Virus record (IMG/VR): IMGVR_UViG_3300017748_000033
Coordinates: 1 to 35,798 of that record
DNA: 35,798 nt
Direction: 5' to 3' (one strand)
Source: a virus
Shown: positions 25,801 to 33,857 of the stretch, one piece after another
How the letters are laid out: the number at the start of each line of letters is the position of its first letter
Position numbering within the stretch: the stretch's first letter is position 1
Made by a program: the position numbers and the translations under genes
Notes under the pieces: generated by a model
Database searches by the model: none
Told to the model about the DNA's origin: nothing
What the model saw: the letters and a program-made list of their open reading frames with translations, nothing else

Positions 25801-28800
25801 TATCCCTCCACACGTGGTCTTTTCCTTCGCAATCAATCAGTTGATGGGAATTATGGAACAACAGGCTCACCTGCCGTTTCCTTGCCCTTTGAACGCATTT
25901 ACGTTGCACAATGGATGCAGAACTACGCCTACAACGGTTTGAATGCTGGCGGTCATGGGAACGTGGAGGGGCTTCGAGGCGTTGGTGCGGTGTTTATGGG
26001 GCATACGACCCGACGTGAGGCACATGGAACAATTCAACTCTATAACCAAAATGGAACGGCAAGGTATTCACGTGGAGAAGGGATTGGAGACTCTTTGAAC
26101 CCACGAAGTTCAATTGCCGTTGTTCAAGGAATTGACGTTGATGGCGACAGCGAGGACTTGAACAAACAATTCTTTGTTCTTGACCCTTATGTGGCAATAG
26201 ATGTAAGCCGTCGGCTTCCTGTTCGTGCATGGGGTATTCGTAGCGGTTCAAGTGCGCCAAACATGCTGGCTGGCGATCCAACCGAAACCCAAAACACCTA
26301 CGCCATGCTAAATAGTGGCCGCTTTGACGGTGGAAAACACGACTCAATGGAGGACATACCGCAGGGCGTTGATGCTTTCACCAATGACACCAACATTCGG
26401 TCAAATACCGCCAATCGTGGGGGAATCACCCGTTCAATTCCTGTTGGATTTGTAGCAAACGATTTCACGACTGAGGCGCACCCGTTTGAAAGAAACACAC
26501 GTCAAGCAAATGAACGTATCAAAGCACAGGATGAACAACTCGGCATTGGTTCAAACCTTGGAATCACCAGCAACGGCCAGTTATCGCCACACGCTCAAGC
26601 GGCTGGTTCTTGGGACTATGAAACAAATGATACGAGGCCAACAACTTTGCCTGTAAGCGGCCCCGTATTGTGGCTAAAAGGCGATTCTTTGGGTTTAGAA
26701 GATGGTGCAGCAGTTTCCTCTTGGGTTGATTCCTCAGCAAACAATTGGGAGTTCACGCAGGGTTCGGCTTCTGCTCAACCAACATTTATCAAACGCGATC
26801 CAATCGTGAACAATCATCCCGTTATTGACTGTGATGGCAACGACTTTCTGCAAATTGATTTCCAAGAGGAATTAAACCCTGTTGAAATGACGTTGTTCAC
26901 CGTTGCCTACGTTGATTCCGACGATGGAGGGATTCACGGCATCGTTGAATCCCGTTCTGGCTCGCCAGTTGCACGAAGCGGTTTCAACCTCTATGGGCGT
27001 ATGGATTCGGGGAACAAGTGGCAATTTTGGATGGGTGGGAACACGGGCTGGCCTAATGTTGAAACGGCAACGAACTCATTGGAAGGTAGTGTTCCCGACA
27101 TCATCACGGGCAAGATCTATGGAGGGAATGGGAACGGCAGCAACGCAACTCAAGAAATCTATGAAAACGGGTATCTGGCCGATTCCCAAACGGCTTTGTT
27201 TTGGCGTTCAACTGCTTCAACCTACATGGTGGGGCGTGTCCCAGGTTCGTTTTATCTCAATGGAAAAATTGCTGAGGTCATTCAATACAACCGAAAATTG
27301 ACTACTCAAGAGCAATATGAGGTTGAGGCTTACCTTTCCCGAAAATACGCAATTTCAATCTCCACATCAGCCAGTTTAAGTCATTCAGGAAGAATCAATA
27401 ATGCCGACAAAATACCGCTTAACAAAGGAACCGATCCATTTATTGATTTGGTTCAAAGAAGCGGCAGCACGTCTTACTCGCAAGAACATTCGTTAGGTGG
27501 AATAATAACGACCACGCTTGATGAAAGGTTTGGCGCATCTTCCAATTTTTATCACCTAAAAGGAAATGCACTTCACACAAACGGACATGCGATTACTGAG
27601 TCAAAAGGTGAAATCTCCTATCCGCCCAACGGATATTCAACCGCCGTTGTTTCAAGTTTGACTGTTGATGATGCCCGACCTGATTTGGTGAACGAAATCA
27701 GCGAAACACGTCAAATCCAATCGAGAAGTGAGCCACGCCTTGGCCTCATCATGGAGGTTGAAAGTGAGCGAAACGACAACAAAGACGTGAATTATTCAAT
27801 CACAGGGACAAGAGCGTTGTCGCTACACACCGATCTTATGTTGGGGCATCACTTCCCTGTTCTCCCATCGCACGTTGTTAAAAGCAAAATGGCGAACATT
27901 GGATTTAGCAAGGACGGGACGGGTTCGGCAGCGACAGTCCCAGACTACGACATCAAGCCAACATGGAGTCCCGACTCCAACAACTCAAAAGGTGCGGTTG
28001 CATTGTCTGGCGACACCGTGAAAACGGCCTACAAAACCCACGCATTGGACGCTTGGGCTGTTCGAGGCGTGTCGGACCTTCCAGCATGGGGAGGCGTGTT
28101 TATCCTCCGCAAAACATACCTCAACCGTGAGGACTCCGAGGATGCACCATTGAACACCGAGATTGACTCCAACACGAACAGGGCGACCACATCACACCCC
28201 CGACGTAAATACGTGGACTACATCGTGCGTCCTGTTCGCCCGTTGAAATTGTTTGGATTCGCTTCGGATTTGCTACAAGACGGTTGGACAATGGGGCCGC
28301 AAAGTTCGGTAAGCACCGCAACCCTCGCATCTCAAGCCTTTGACCGTGATAAGCGATATGGCGTGTTTGAAATGAATTATTCAAGAGGGGTGAACGGCAT
28401 TGAACCCATCACCTCGGCAGGTTCAACATTCGCCATTGATTACCCCGATTCCAACGAATACGACGTGGTGTGGCACATTATCCCCACCGCCAATATGCTT
28501 CAATTCGCAAAAGCCGACGCTCACCGCATAGACGATGGAGGTTTCTTCAATCCCAAAATTGAAGCACGATATTCACAGGCTCAAACAACAGGTGGCGGCG
28601 AACCAATTTATCAGTCCGAAACACGATACGCCACTACAACTGGCATCATGGGCGACCATGCTCGACAGACCAAGCAACATGAAATCACACAGTCAAAAGA
28701 AGCCATGCGCTACTTCCCACGTGTCAAGGTATTGGCAAACAAAGGAAGTGGTGTTTTCTTGGTTGATGATTCCAGCGTTCTTCCAGCAACAGGCAAGTTG

Positions 28801-30450
28801 TTTGCTCTTGACCATTCAGGCGTTATCACCTATTCAGCCATCAACGACAACGATTTGACCACCACAGGAACATTGACCAATCTTGCTGGCGTTTCGGTAT
28901 CGGATTTCACAGGGCTTGAGTTGTATTTCACCGACGTTTCCAGCATCCCATCATCAGCACCAGGTTCAATTCGCTATGCTCGAAGCCCATTGGTCAAGCA
29001 AGCAATTGCACCAACGCTGGTGGATAACGCCGTGATTGCTATGCAACTTGTTTCACAAGCATGGTATTACTACGACGAAACCACCAACGTTGTGAGCAAA
29101 ACGGCTTTGAATTATCGTGGACTTTTGCACTACGAACCTTCCGACTTCATCATGGCGACTCAACGGCCATTTGAAATCAAGAACGGCAGCAACCGTGGCG
29201 TGATTCAAAACAAGAACTCACTTGATGAAATCCGTTCCGATGGCCGCATTATTTCAAACGATTTCACCCCCCCGTATATCATTGATTCAAACAATATCAA
29301 ATGGAGAGTCGTTGAGGTTATTCGTGAACAAAAGAACGCCGTCATGGTGTTCAAGGACATGTCGGGCAAGAGCCTATCGGATTCGGGCATGGCCGTTGGC
29401 GATGTGATCGCGGGTCAGGCTGGCTACATCGGCCTTCGAACATCGGATGCAGCCATGCACCTTCTCAACGATGCAGGAGGAAGCGTTGCTGGAATCACAA
29501 TCACGCCAACCTCCGCCATGCACGACAACTCAAAGGACATTGAAACGTATTTGGGCGCACACCCAATGCTACGTCAAATCAACGACCATTCCAAGCAATA
29601 CGTTTCACGTGATACGAGAGGACTCAACACAATGGAGGTGTTGCGAAACATTTCACAATTGGATGGTCGCCAAATCATCAACGAGCGCAACGGAACAATC
29701 GTATTCTCGGATAAAGTGTTCAAGGAGAAGGGCATTCGCATTGGAATTGAGAATGGCGTTCAATCTGTCAAAGTCAGCAAGTTGTTTGATTCTCCAAACG
29801 AGATTGTCATTGTTGGTGATGTTATCGCTGGCAACGAAATTGTGTTCATCCGTGTTCGTGATAGCGAGAAAATACGTCAAGCCTCAGCAGGTGGCGAAGA
29901 GGAAGTTATCAAAACACTACGGCAACAGATTCCTGGTGTCAAGAGCGTGTCGGCTGCACGTAAGTTGGCAAAGACCCTCCTTGCGAGGGCTGAGAATGGC
30001 GCACCGATGATTTACATTCAAGGATTGATGAACGCTACGTCTGTTGAGGCTGGCGACATCATAGATGTCAATTTGCCAACTCAAGGCGTGGTCGGCAAGT
30101 TCGTTGTGTTTGAAGCAAAGCATCATTATCAATCGCTCAAAACCGACCTCACCGTTGCTCAATACGAGAAGGGCATTGAGGGTATTTTGGCCGACATCAA
30201 AACCAGCACCGTTGATTCAAGCGGATTGAGCGCAAGTTCTGGCGATAAGGACATCAAAGAAAACCTTGCTATGTCAGCCTCAGTTGCCATCATCAGCGTT
30301 CATCGAGTCCGTATTCGCAACGTCAATGAAACAGGCTTCATTATCGGTGCAAGGCACAAAAACGGGCTTGGAAAGATAGGTGTTCGGGATGGGAATAAAA
30401 GAGGCTTCCCCATCGGCATGAGTAAGAGCCGAAATTACGTGGTGAAGTGA
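22876..30450 (+). CDS. 2524-residue tail tip protein: internal LamG domain and C-terminal hub-like domain
   Basis: The start at 22876 has GTGGTGATTG upstream and lies four bases after the previous stop. Most of the protein is unassigned and Gly/Ser/Asn-rich. At about residues 1261-1491 a LamG domain begins GPVLWLKGDSLGLEDGAAVSSWVD and ends GKIAEVIQYNRKLTTQEQYEVEAYLSRKYA; it clearly resembles the C-terminal domain of the protein at 15493-17853. At about 2226-2440 a hub-like region follows (RGLNTMEVLRNISQLDGRQIINERNG..., ENGVQSVKVSKLFDSPNEIVIVGD, EAGDIIDVNLPTQGVVGKFVVFEAKHHYQSLKTDLTVAQYEKG), the pattern of baseplate hub/tail-associated proteins. The very end is short and basic. It probably closes the tail tip and carries receptor-binding domains. 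It is much longer than typical hub proteins (400-1200 residues). Confidence 0.7.
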   Translation: MADVYSRYIDPAATGSWGATSTGEFASGIFAMHITYPDTEYGDTVENWQSGVNSVDWRQGVSLLIRTPLASASATISEATNVIAIDLKQAKANHANPNYTYDLGTEEAARFIAAKINSRRIKMKGENDLTKYLRARYVRQSLPHKYEVEVVRFQAQGGGTTTLEVELPTKDKYGFPSELPNDFTLKVESSGVSPHIAAGSYSNPSIKATKHGVSGDFGEVEVILDSTPTITGSPSAGDALTNTFTLIGESPKHTIAITWDNYTPSTNDGYWGAANCGPVVQGMGAIGVHRLVAKPMDGGNMGLPALNYDSRSGITAVEHSSNHGYNRFSIEGLNSCVMAEMPPPDRKTRYPVVQGITTLHPDTEGDLASNRLRIQELEYGTEVFSDSSTSGEVNVENGRYPQTFTNSVAVEHYVPTGSNGVHLKNINNDSTSIKHGLNDSSEKAYARPFRITQDLNAERVQGLQITNEHLVFESMNVVDDLGNELILEGGSPFGTIIRDFEVQNARENPATGEMVVGPSAPSDTVPPNLRIQLPKQEEIPGGIFVRSGHDRVQAWSNQTWGMGGLTAPDPRAAGEPESASPYDPSQYETHDRSLVFHCERILHDGLESVFGLDLSVKAGAVPSGTTRLFSAHRMSDHTERGSLLKQTNNGAETGNPIPHHRIRFGRQGHSFVMPLCHRGTPMSMRRQLHRSHGSAYSLMFEGETEYKHFGFGNTNSTNSSSVFQLDSLDVKTASAVHSTGSFSSDGLPLDELKGMRGYDVDGAYTSATHRSVPDYLFAPGQTHTSVEGTPQDVAFALAEIDGSISTGAATKLSLQGSTLTANNRFTTASEFMVNGFFLNNYLGIGGRPEPIRRVAIDSGGNWFVRGYHEGVIRPRVATELATVPPLVCHDPALLNMAGSPYANHATVPATSWIQASSSEIDMALVKARDTSTGGTPDAFLCTWLAEYSHPAFFGTMREHFMSFRYREAGMPRSLNYPSTRGLFLRNQSVDGNYGTTGSPAVSLPFERIYVAQWMQNYAYNGLNAGGHGNVEGLRGVGAVFMGHTTRREAHGTIQLYNQNGTARYSRGEGIGDSLNPRSSIAVVQGIDVDGDSEDLNKQFFVLDPYVAIDVSRRLPVRAWGIRSGSSAPNMLAGDPTETQNTYAMLNSGRFDGGKHDSMEDIPQGVDAFTNDTNIRSNTANRGGITRSIPVGFVANDFTTEAHPFERNTRQANERIKAQDEQLGIGSNLGITSNGQLSPHAQAAGSWDYETNDTRPTTLPVSGPVLWLKGDSLGLEDGAAVSSWVDSSANNWEFTQGSASAQPTFIKRDPIVNNHPVIDCDGNDFLQIDFQEELNPVEMTLFTVAYVDSDDGGIHGIVESRSGSPVARSGFNLYGRMDSGNKWQFWMGGNTGWPNVETATNSLEGSVPDIITGKIYGGNGNGSNATQEIYENGYLADSQTALFWRSTASTYMVGRVPGSFYLNGKIAEVIQYNRKLTTQEQYEVEAYLSRKYAISISTSASLSHSGRINNADKIPLNKGTDPFIDLVQRSGSTSYSQEHSLGGIITTTLDERFGASSNFYHLKGNALHTNGHAITESKGEISYPPNGYSTAVVSSLTVDDARPDLVNEISETRQIQSRSEPRLGLIMEVESERNDNKDVNYSITGTRALSLHTDLMLGHHFPVLPSHVVKSKMANIGFSKDGTGSAATVPDYDIKPTWSPDSNNSKGAVALSGDTVKTAYKTHALDAWAVRGVSDLPAWGGVFILRKTYLNREDSEDAPLNTEIDSNTNRATTSHPRRKYVDYIVRPVRPLKLFGFASDLLQDGWTMGPQSSVSTATLASQAFDRDKRYGVFEMNYSRGVNGIEPITSAGSTFAIDYPDSNEYDVVWHIIPTANMLQFAKADAHRIDDGGFFNPKIEARYSQAQTTGGGEPIYQSETRYATTTGIMGDHARQTKQHEITQSKEAMRYFPRVKVLANKGSGVFLVDDSSVLPATGKLFALDHSGVITYSAINDNDLTTTGTLTNLAGVSVSDFTGLELYFTDVSSIPSSAPGSIRYARSPLVKQAIAPTLVDNAVIAMQLVSQAWYYYDETTNVVSKTALNYRGLLHYEPSDFIMATQRPFEIKNGSNRGVIQNKNSLDEIRSDGRIISNDFTPPYIIDSNNIKWRVVEVIREQKNAVMVFKDMSGKSLSDSGMAVGDVIAGQAGYIGLRTSDAAMHLLNDAGGSVAGITITPTSAMHDNSKDIETYLGAHPMLRQINDHSKQYVSRDTRGLNTMEVLRNISQLDGRQIINERNGTIVFSDKVFKEKGIRIGIENGVQSVKVSKLFDSPNEIVIVGDVIAGNEIVFIRVRDSEKIRQASAGGEEEVIKTLRQQIPGVKSVSAARKLAKTLLARAENGAPMIYIQGLMNATSVEAGDIIDVNLPTQGVVGKFVVFEAKHHYQSLKTDLTVAQYEKGIEGILADIKTSTVDSSGLSASSGDKDIKENLAMSASVAIISVHRVRIRNVNETGFIIGARHKNGLGKIGVRDGNKRGFPIGMSKSRNYVVK

Positions 30451-30451
30451 G

Positions 30452-30856
30452 ATGGACGGGAATTGCTACCAATGCGCTTATCGTGCGCTTTCAACAGGAA
30501 ATCCCGAATGGCAAAACCCACGCTTAGTCCATGCCGACATCACGCATTCACACACAGGCGATCCATATTCACACGCTTACGTCGTTTATGACAAAGCACT
30601 TCCTTTTCCAGAACCAATGCCCAAAGAATGGGGGGGCAACATTCCAACAATGGAGTTCGTGCATGACCAGTCCAATTCATTCAAAGGATCGGATGATACG
30701 CCACGTGTGTTCTATGAAATGATGGCAAGACCAAATTATGAAACAATGCGTGAATACACGCTGGAACAAATGATGGAACAGGCTATGAAACATGGGCATT
30801 ACGGACCCTGGATTGATGATGAAAAACCGTTTAAAAAAGCATGGAAGATGATGTGA
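30452..30856 (+). CDS. Putative papain-like cysteine hydrolase with C-terminal AW motif
   Basis: The ATG at 30452 lies one base after the preceding stop, with GGTGAAGTGAG upstream. The 134-residue protein starts MDGNCYQCAY and has SHAYVVYDK and VHDQSNSF. Cys5, His41 and Asp72 are spaced like the catalytic Cys-His-Asp of small papain-fold proteins, and it continues with YTLEQMMEQAMKHGHYGPW. From memory, this 'GNCyqa...l.H.......HaWve.......D.S.........YY.........Yt...a......yGpWd' layout is widespread in phage proteins of unknown function. The last residues, FKKAWKMM (127-134), are the recurrent F-x-x-A-W peptide placed at the extreme C terminus. It opens the accessory cassette. Peptidase, amidase or transferase activity is possible; none is shown. 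Confidence 0.65.
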   Translation: MDGNCYQCAYRALSTGNPEWQNPRLVHADITHSHTGDPYSHAYVVYDKALPFPEPMPKEWGGNIPTMEFVHDQSNSFKGSDDTPRVFYEMMARPNYETMREYTLEQMMEQAMKHGHYGPWIDDEKPFKKAWKMM

Positions 30857-30857
30857 T

Positions 30858-31199
30858 ATGCCAGTTCTTGACCCCCTAAAAGCCGCTTTGACCGACCACC
30901 TCCAAACGCTCATCAAGAAGTGTTCGCTTGGTTCTGGGGCTTCCGATGCCTCAAGCCGTGATGGAGGCGCAGGGAACACCAAAATGAGCCGTGATACGAC
31001 CATTCAACGTATTGATGATCGGACAATCTCGGTGAGCGCATTATTTGACACCCAATTATCCAGCGAACAGGACATCACCGAAGTTGTGCTTCATGGCACA
31101 AACCCTCTTGATTCGCCAAGTTTTAGGGCAACTTTCATGCCTATAACAAAGAACGGCACAAATGAAGTCCGTGTGGATATTTTGATGGAGGTTCGATAA
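30858..31199 (+). CDS. Small tail-type beta protein
   Basis: The ATG at 30858 follows GATGATGTGAT and lies one base after the previous stop. The 113-residue protein has an N-terminal helix (LKAALTDHLQTLIKKCSLGSG), a Gly/Ser/Asp-rich turn, and C-terminal strands (RTISVSALFDTQLSS, DITEVVLHG, SFRATFMPI, EVRVDILMEVR). The 'g.g....s..d..l........i.......i......f......i.evgL' plan is common in small tail-fibre or tail-tip proteins of tailed phages, so a virion role is likely. It lacks the AW motif, although its neighbours have it. The stop overlaps the next ATG by one base. Confidence 0.6.
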   Translation: MPVLDPLKAALTDHLQTLIKKCSLGSGASDASSRDGGAGNTKMSRDTTIQRIDDRTISVSALFDTQLSSEQDITEVVLHGTNPLDSPSFRATFMPITKNGTNEVRVDILMEVR

Positions 31200-31633
31200 T
31201 GTCCGACTTGAAAAAGAAAAAATGTTGCTGCGGTGCAACTGAAAAGAATCCCTGCGCTTGTATGAAAAAGGGAATTATGAAATGTTCAGCAAAAGAGCCT
31301 ATGTGCCAATGCTACAAGGACTTGAAGAAACAAGGCAAGCACCCTGCTGATTTGAAGAAATCATTCAATGGTGCATGGTTGATTATGAAGGCTGATGAGG
31401 CCGACGTTGGCATTTGCGATGGTTGCATGGAAACCGCCTTAATTGGTCGTCTTTCAACGGGTCAAGGCAATGCTTTGCTTTGCTACGATTGCTGGCGAAA
31501 GGAGATGCAATGGCGGCATTTAAGAAATGTGGACCTGGAAGAATCAGGAGGCTACGTCCACCCCAACGATTATTTCGAAATTGAAACATGGCCGCATAGC
31601 GACATGGAACCTGGAATGGAGGGCTACCAATGA
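31199..31633 (+). CDS. Cys-rich putative metal-binding protein with AW motif
   Basis: The start at 31199 follows GGAGGTTCGATA. The 144-residue protein has two Cys sections. The N-terminal part holds Cys 9, 10, 11, 19, 21, 29, 36 and 38 within 30 residues, enough for a metal cluster. The second has Cys73-x2-Cys76 and Cys95-x2-Cys98 (GICDGC ... LLCYDC), a zinc-ribbon spacing. Between them, residues 56-64 read FNGAWLIMK followed by ADEAD, one of the best copies of the recurring peptide. The C-terminal 45 residues are acidic and aromatic. It overlaps the next gene by four bases (ATGA). No family is recognised. Confidence 0.65.
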   Translation: MSDLKKKKCCCGATEKNPCACMKKGIMKCSAKEPMCQCYKDLKKQGKHPADLKKSFNGAWLIMKADEADVGICDGCMETALIGRLSTGQGNALLCYDCWRKEMQWRHLRNVDLEESGGYVHPNDYFEIETWPHSDMEPGMEGYQ

Positions 31634-32349
31634 GCGATTATGACCCCTATGCGCCAAGACCACTTTCAGGATTGGCAAGAGGGCAACATGATTCATACGC
31701 TCCAACTTGGATGAACAAGGTGATTGAACCCGCAGAATACACCGAGGACGGTCGAAGAATACGAATGAAAGGGCTTACTGAGGATGAAGCCAACATGGTG
31801 CGAGATGAATTGAAACATGGAAATGAGGTGAGGACGGCTCCCGATGGGACATTCATGCTGCTTCACGCTGATCATCCTCGATATAATGAAGGAACAGATT
31901 ACTCACAGGGTTCGCCTAAACGCATTGCCATGATGGAAGCATACCAAAAAAGGAATGAAGAATACCGAAAAAAACACGGGTTGAAAAAAATGAACGATGA
32001 AACATTTGAGATTGCATGGGAACTGATGAAAAGCGACGAGAAGGGCGACAACGCCCCAACCAATCCTGGTCTTTGGGCGCAAGCCAAATCAAAGGCACGT
32101 TCTAAGTTCAAGGTTTATCCGTCTGCCTACGCCAACGGTTGGGCTGCTAAATGGTATAAATCCAAAGGTGGCGGCTGGAAGAAGAAAGGCAAGAGCAACA
32201 AGAAAGTGAAGAAATCCGACGATGAAGGATGGACTGATAACGACCTTCAATGCCGAATGTGCAAATACGTTCAAACCCCTGAAGAATGGGAAGCAAAGAA
32301 CTGTAAAAAGTGTGGGACAAGGAATATGCTTCATCCGTTTTGGCGTTGA
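31630..32349 (+). CDS. Basic protein with AW motif, phage-type Trp/Lys domain and zinc ribbon
   Basis: The start has GGAGGG upstream, within the previous gene. Four parts are visible in the 239 residues. Residues 1-115 hold a Pro/Tyr-rich start and a helical region with TEDEANMVRDELKHGNEV. Residues 126-134 are FEIAWELMK followed by SDEKGDN, a strong AW-motif copy. Residues about 145-186 (NPGLWAQAKSKARSKFKVYP, SAYANGWAAKWYKSKGGGWK) match a small basic domain I have seen repeatedly in phage and large-virus proteins, function unknown. Finally, a zinc ribbon at Cys208-x2-Cys211 and Cys225-x2-Cys228. The lysine-rich centre suggests nucleic-acid contact. Confidence 0.65.
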   Translation: MSDYDPYAPRPLSGLARGQHDSYAPTWMNKVIEPAEYTEDGRRIRMKGLTEDEANMVRDELKHGNEVRTAPDGTFMLLHADHPRYNEGTDYSQGSPKRIAMMEAYQKRNEEYRKKHGLKKMNDETFEIAWELMKSDEKGDNAPTNPGLWAQAKSKARSKFKVYPSAYANGWAAKWYKSKGGGWKKKGKSNKKVKKSDDEGWTDNDLQCRMCKYVQTPEEWEAKNCKKCGTRNMLHPFWR

Positions 32350-32355
32350 TGCTTC

Positions 32356-33849
32356 ATGATTGACGTTCCCGTTTCCGATCTCATCTCAAAGGACTTGAGG
32401 CGATGGTTCAAGGAAAAGTGGGTGGACGTTTCACGTAAGGGCAAAGACGGCAAGCACCCTCCCTGTGGGCGTGGTGAAGCCAAAACCGATAGCAGGGGCT
32501 ACCCCAAGTGCCGACCATCAAAGAAGGTCAGCAGCAAGACCCCTGAAACCACACGTGGCATCAGTTCGAAGGAGAAGAAGGCAATGACTCGCAGGAAGCG
32601 GTCAAAGCCACAGGGCGTTGGTGGAAAGCCAACGATGGTCAAGAGCAATTTTGAAGTCGCATGGGATTCAATCAGCAAAGACTTCTATTTTGACAACTCA
32701 GATAAGGGGCTGCGAACTGGTGGAGAACGGATTGGACCGAAAGCGTATGGGAAAACACAGATTGACGATGCAAAGGGGAGAAGAACTGGCATCAAACGTC
32801 TTTTGAATAGACCAATTGATATTGACGCACAAGATACGCCAGAAGATGGAAACCCTTCAAGTCAAAACACCGTCCTTACAGGTGATGCTTTCGAGCAGAA
32901 TAGCCGCCACCGACGCTTTGATACGAAGCCGTATGATGCTTCGGAACGAAAAGAAAGGGGGGAAGGTGCAACACCAAATGATTCTCAATCACCTTCCAAC
33001 TTCCGAAGAGGCGGTTCATTGCCGAGAACAGTTCAAAGAACCACAGATAGCCCACAATTACACACCCTTTATCAAGACAAAGAAGGGCAAACAATGGACC
33101 CTGAATACTTGGGCGAGGGTGCTACAACGGGTGGTGGATGGGACCGCACAGGAAAGCGTTATTTTTACGGAGATTCAAACAAACCTCGAAGATTTGAAGG
33201 CCAAGAACGGGAATATGCTACGCACGTTGGGGCAAATCTTTCTGCTTATGGGAAGCAGATGAGAGAAGGGAGAATGAATGAGGATGAGGCTATTGAAAGC
33301 CTCTCAGGGACTTTGGGACATGAATACACGCACGAAGCAATTGATGAGGATTTGAAAGAGGCAGTTAATAGGGGAGATTTGCCGAGTGATCATTATCACG
33401 CAGCACATGAAGTGGGCGCACATGTCGGGCAGTATTCGGACCTTGATGATAAAGAAATGGAAACAGAAGTCAATGACTCTTTGCTTACGCACCCTTCGAC
33501 CAATTTCTTTAACCTATACGGAAAAACGCCTGAAAAGTTTCAGCGTGAAGGGGGAGGGCATCGAATCAAAATGCCAAAAATGGCTCAAAGCAGCGACGAC
33601 ATCAAACAAGCCTCGTTTAACCAAGCATGGAGTTCCATTGCTAAAGGTCGCTTTCACGGCTACACCCAATCAAACATCAGCAACAGACCATACCGACAGG
33701 CTGAACACCGAGTTTGGGACATCTCACGTAAAATCAAGCGAGAGCGCACAAAGAGGCGTTATGCTCGCAATAAGAGCAGGGGAACAGTTCGTCCCGCCAT
33801 GCGTCGTCAATTAGGCGCAGGGGGCAAAAGAGCAAGCACCAAGAGGTGA
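32356..33849 (+). CDS. Multidomain protein: basic Cys domain, two AW motifs, HExxH putative metallopeptidase
   Basis: The ATG at 32356 lies seven bases after the previous stop, with no clear ribosome site, so coupling is likely. Residues 1-85 (RRWFKEKWVDVSRKGK..., PPCGRGEAKTDSRGYPKCRP, SSKEKKAMTRRKR, VGGKPT) resemble a small basic domain widespread in phage and giant-virus proteins (I believe DUF6321, unverified). Residues 99-108 are FEVAWDSISK, the first AW motif. A disordered section follows. At 322-326 is HEYTH, an HExxH zinc-peptidase motif, and HAAHEVGAH some 25 residues downstream offers a third ligand. Residues 421-430 are FNQAWSSIAK, the second AW motif, and the rest is strongly basic (KIKRERTKRRYARNKS). 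It is the only protein with two motif copies, bracketing the candidate peptidase. Confidence 0.65.
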   Translation: MIDVPVSDLISKDLRRWFKEKWVDVSRKGKDGKHPPCGRGEAKTDSRGYPKCRPSKKVSSKTPETTRGISSKEKKAMTRRKRSKPQGVGGKPTMVKSNFEVAWDSISKDFYFDNSDKGLRTGGERIGPKAYGKTQIDDAKGRRTGIKRLLNRPIDIDAQDTPEDGNPSSQNTVLTGDAFEQNSRHRRFDTKPYDASERKERGEGATPNDSQSPSNFRRGGSLPRTVQRTTDSPQLHTLYQDKEGQTMDPEYLGEGATTGGGWDRTGKRYFYGDSNKPRRFEGQEREYATHVGANLSAYGKQMREGRMNEDEAIESLSGTLGHEYTHEAIDEDLKEAVNRGDLPSDHYHAAHEVGAHVGQYSDLDDKEMETEVNDSLLTHPSTNFFNLYGKTPEKFQREGGGHRIKMPKMAQSSDDIKQASFNQAWSSIAKGRFHGYTQSNISNRPYRQAEHRVWDISRKIKRERTKRRYARNKSRGTVRPAMRRQLGAGGKRASTKR

Positions 33850-33857
33850 GGCTTGAT

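Noticed and set aside
29447-30010. A 187-codon + strand frame inside the giant tail protein
   Set aside because: It overlaps the hub-like domain in another frame and has low-quality, Cys/Ser/Arg-rich sequence.
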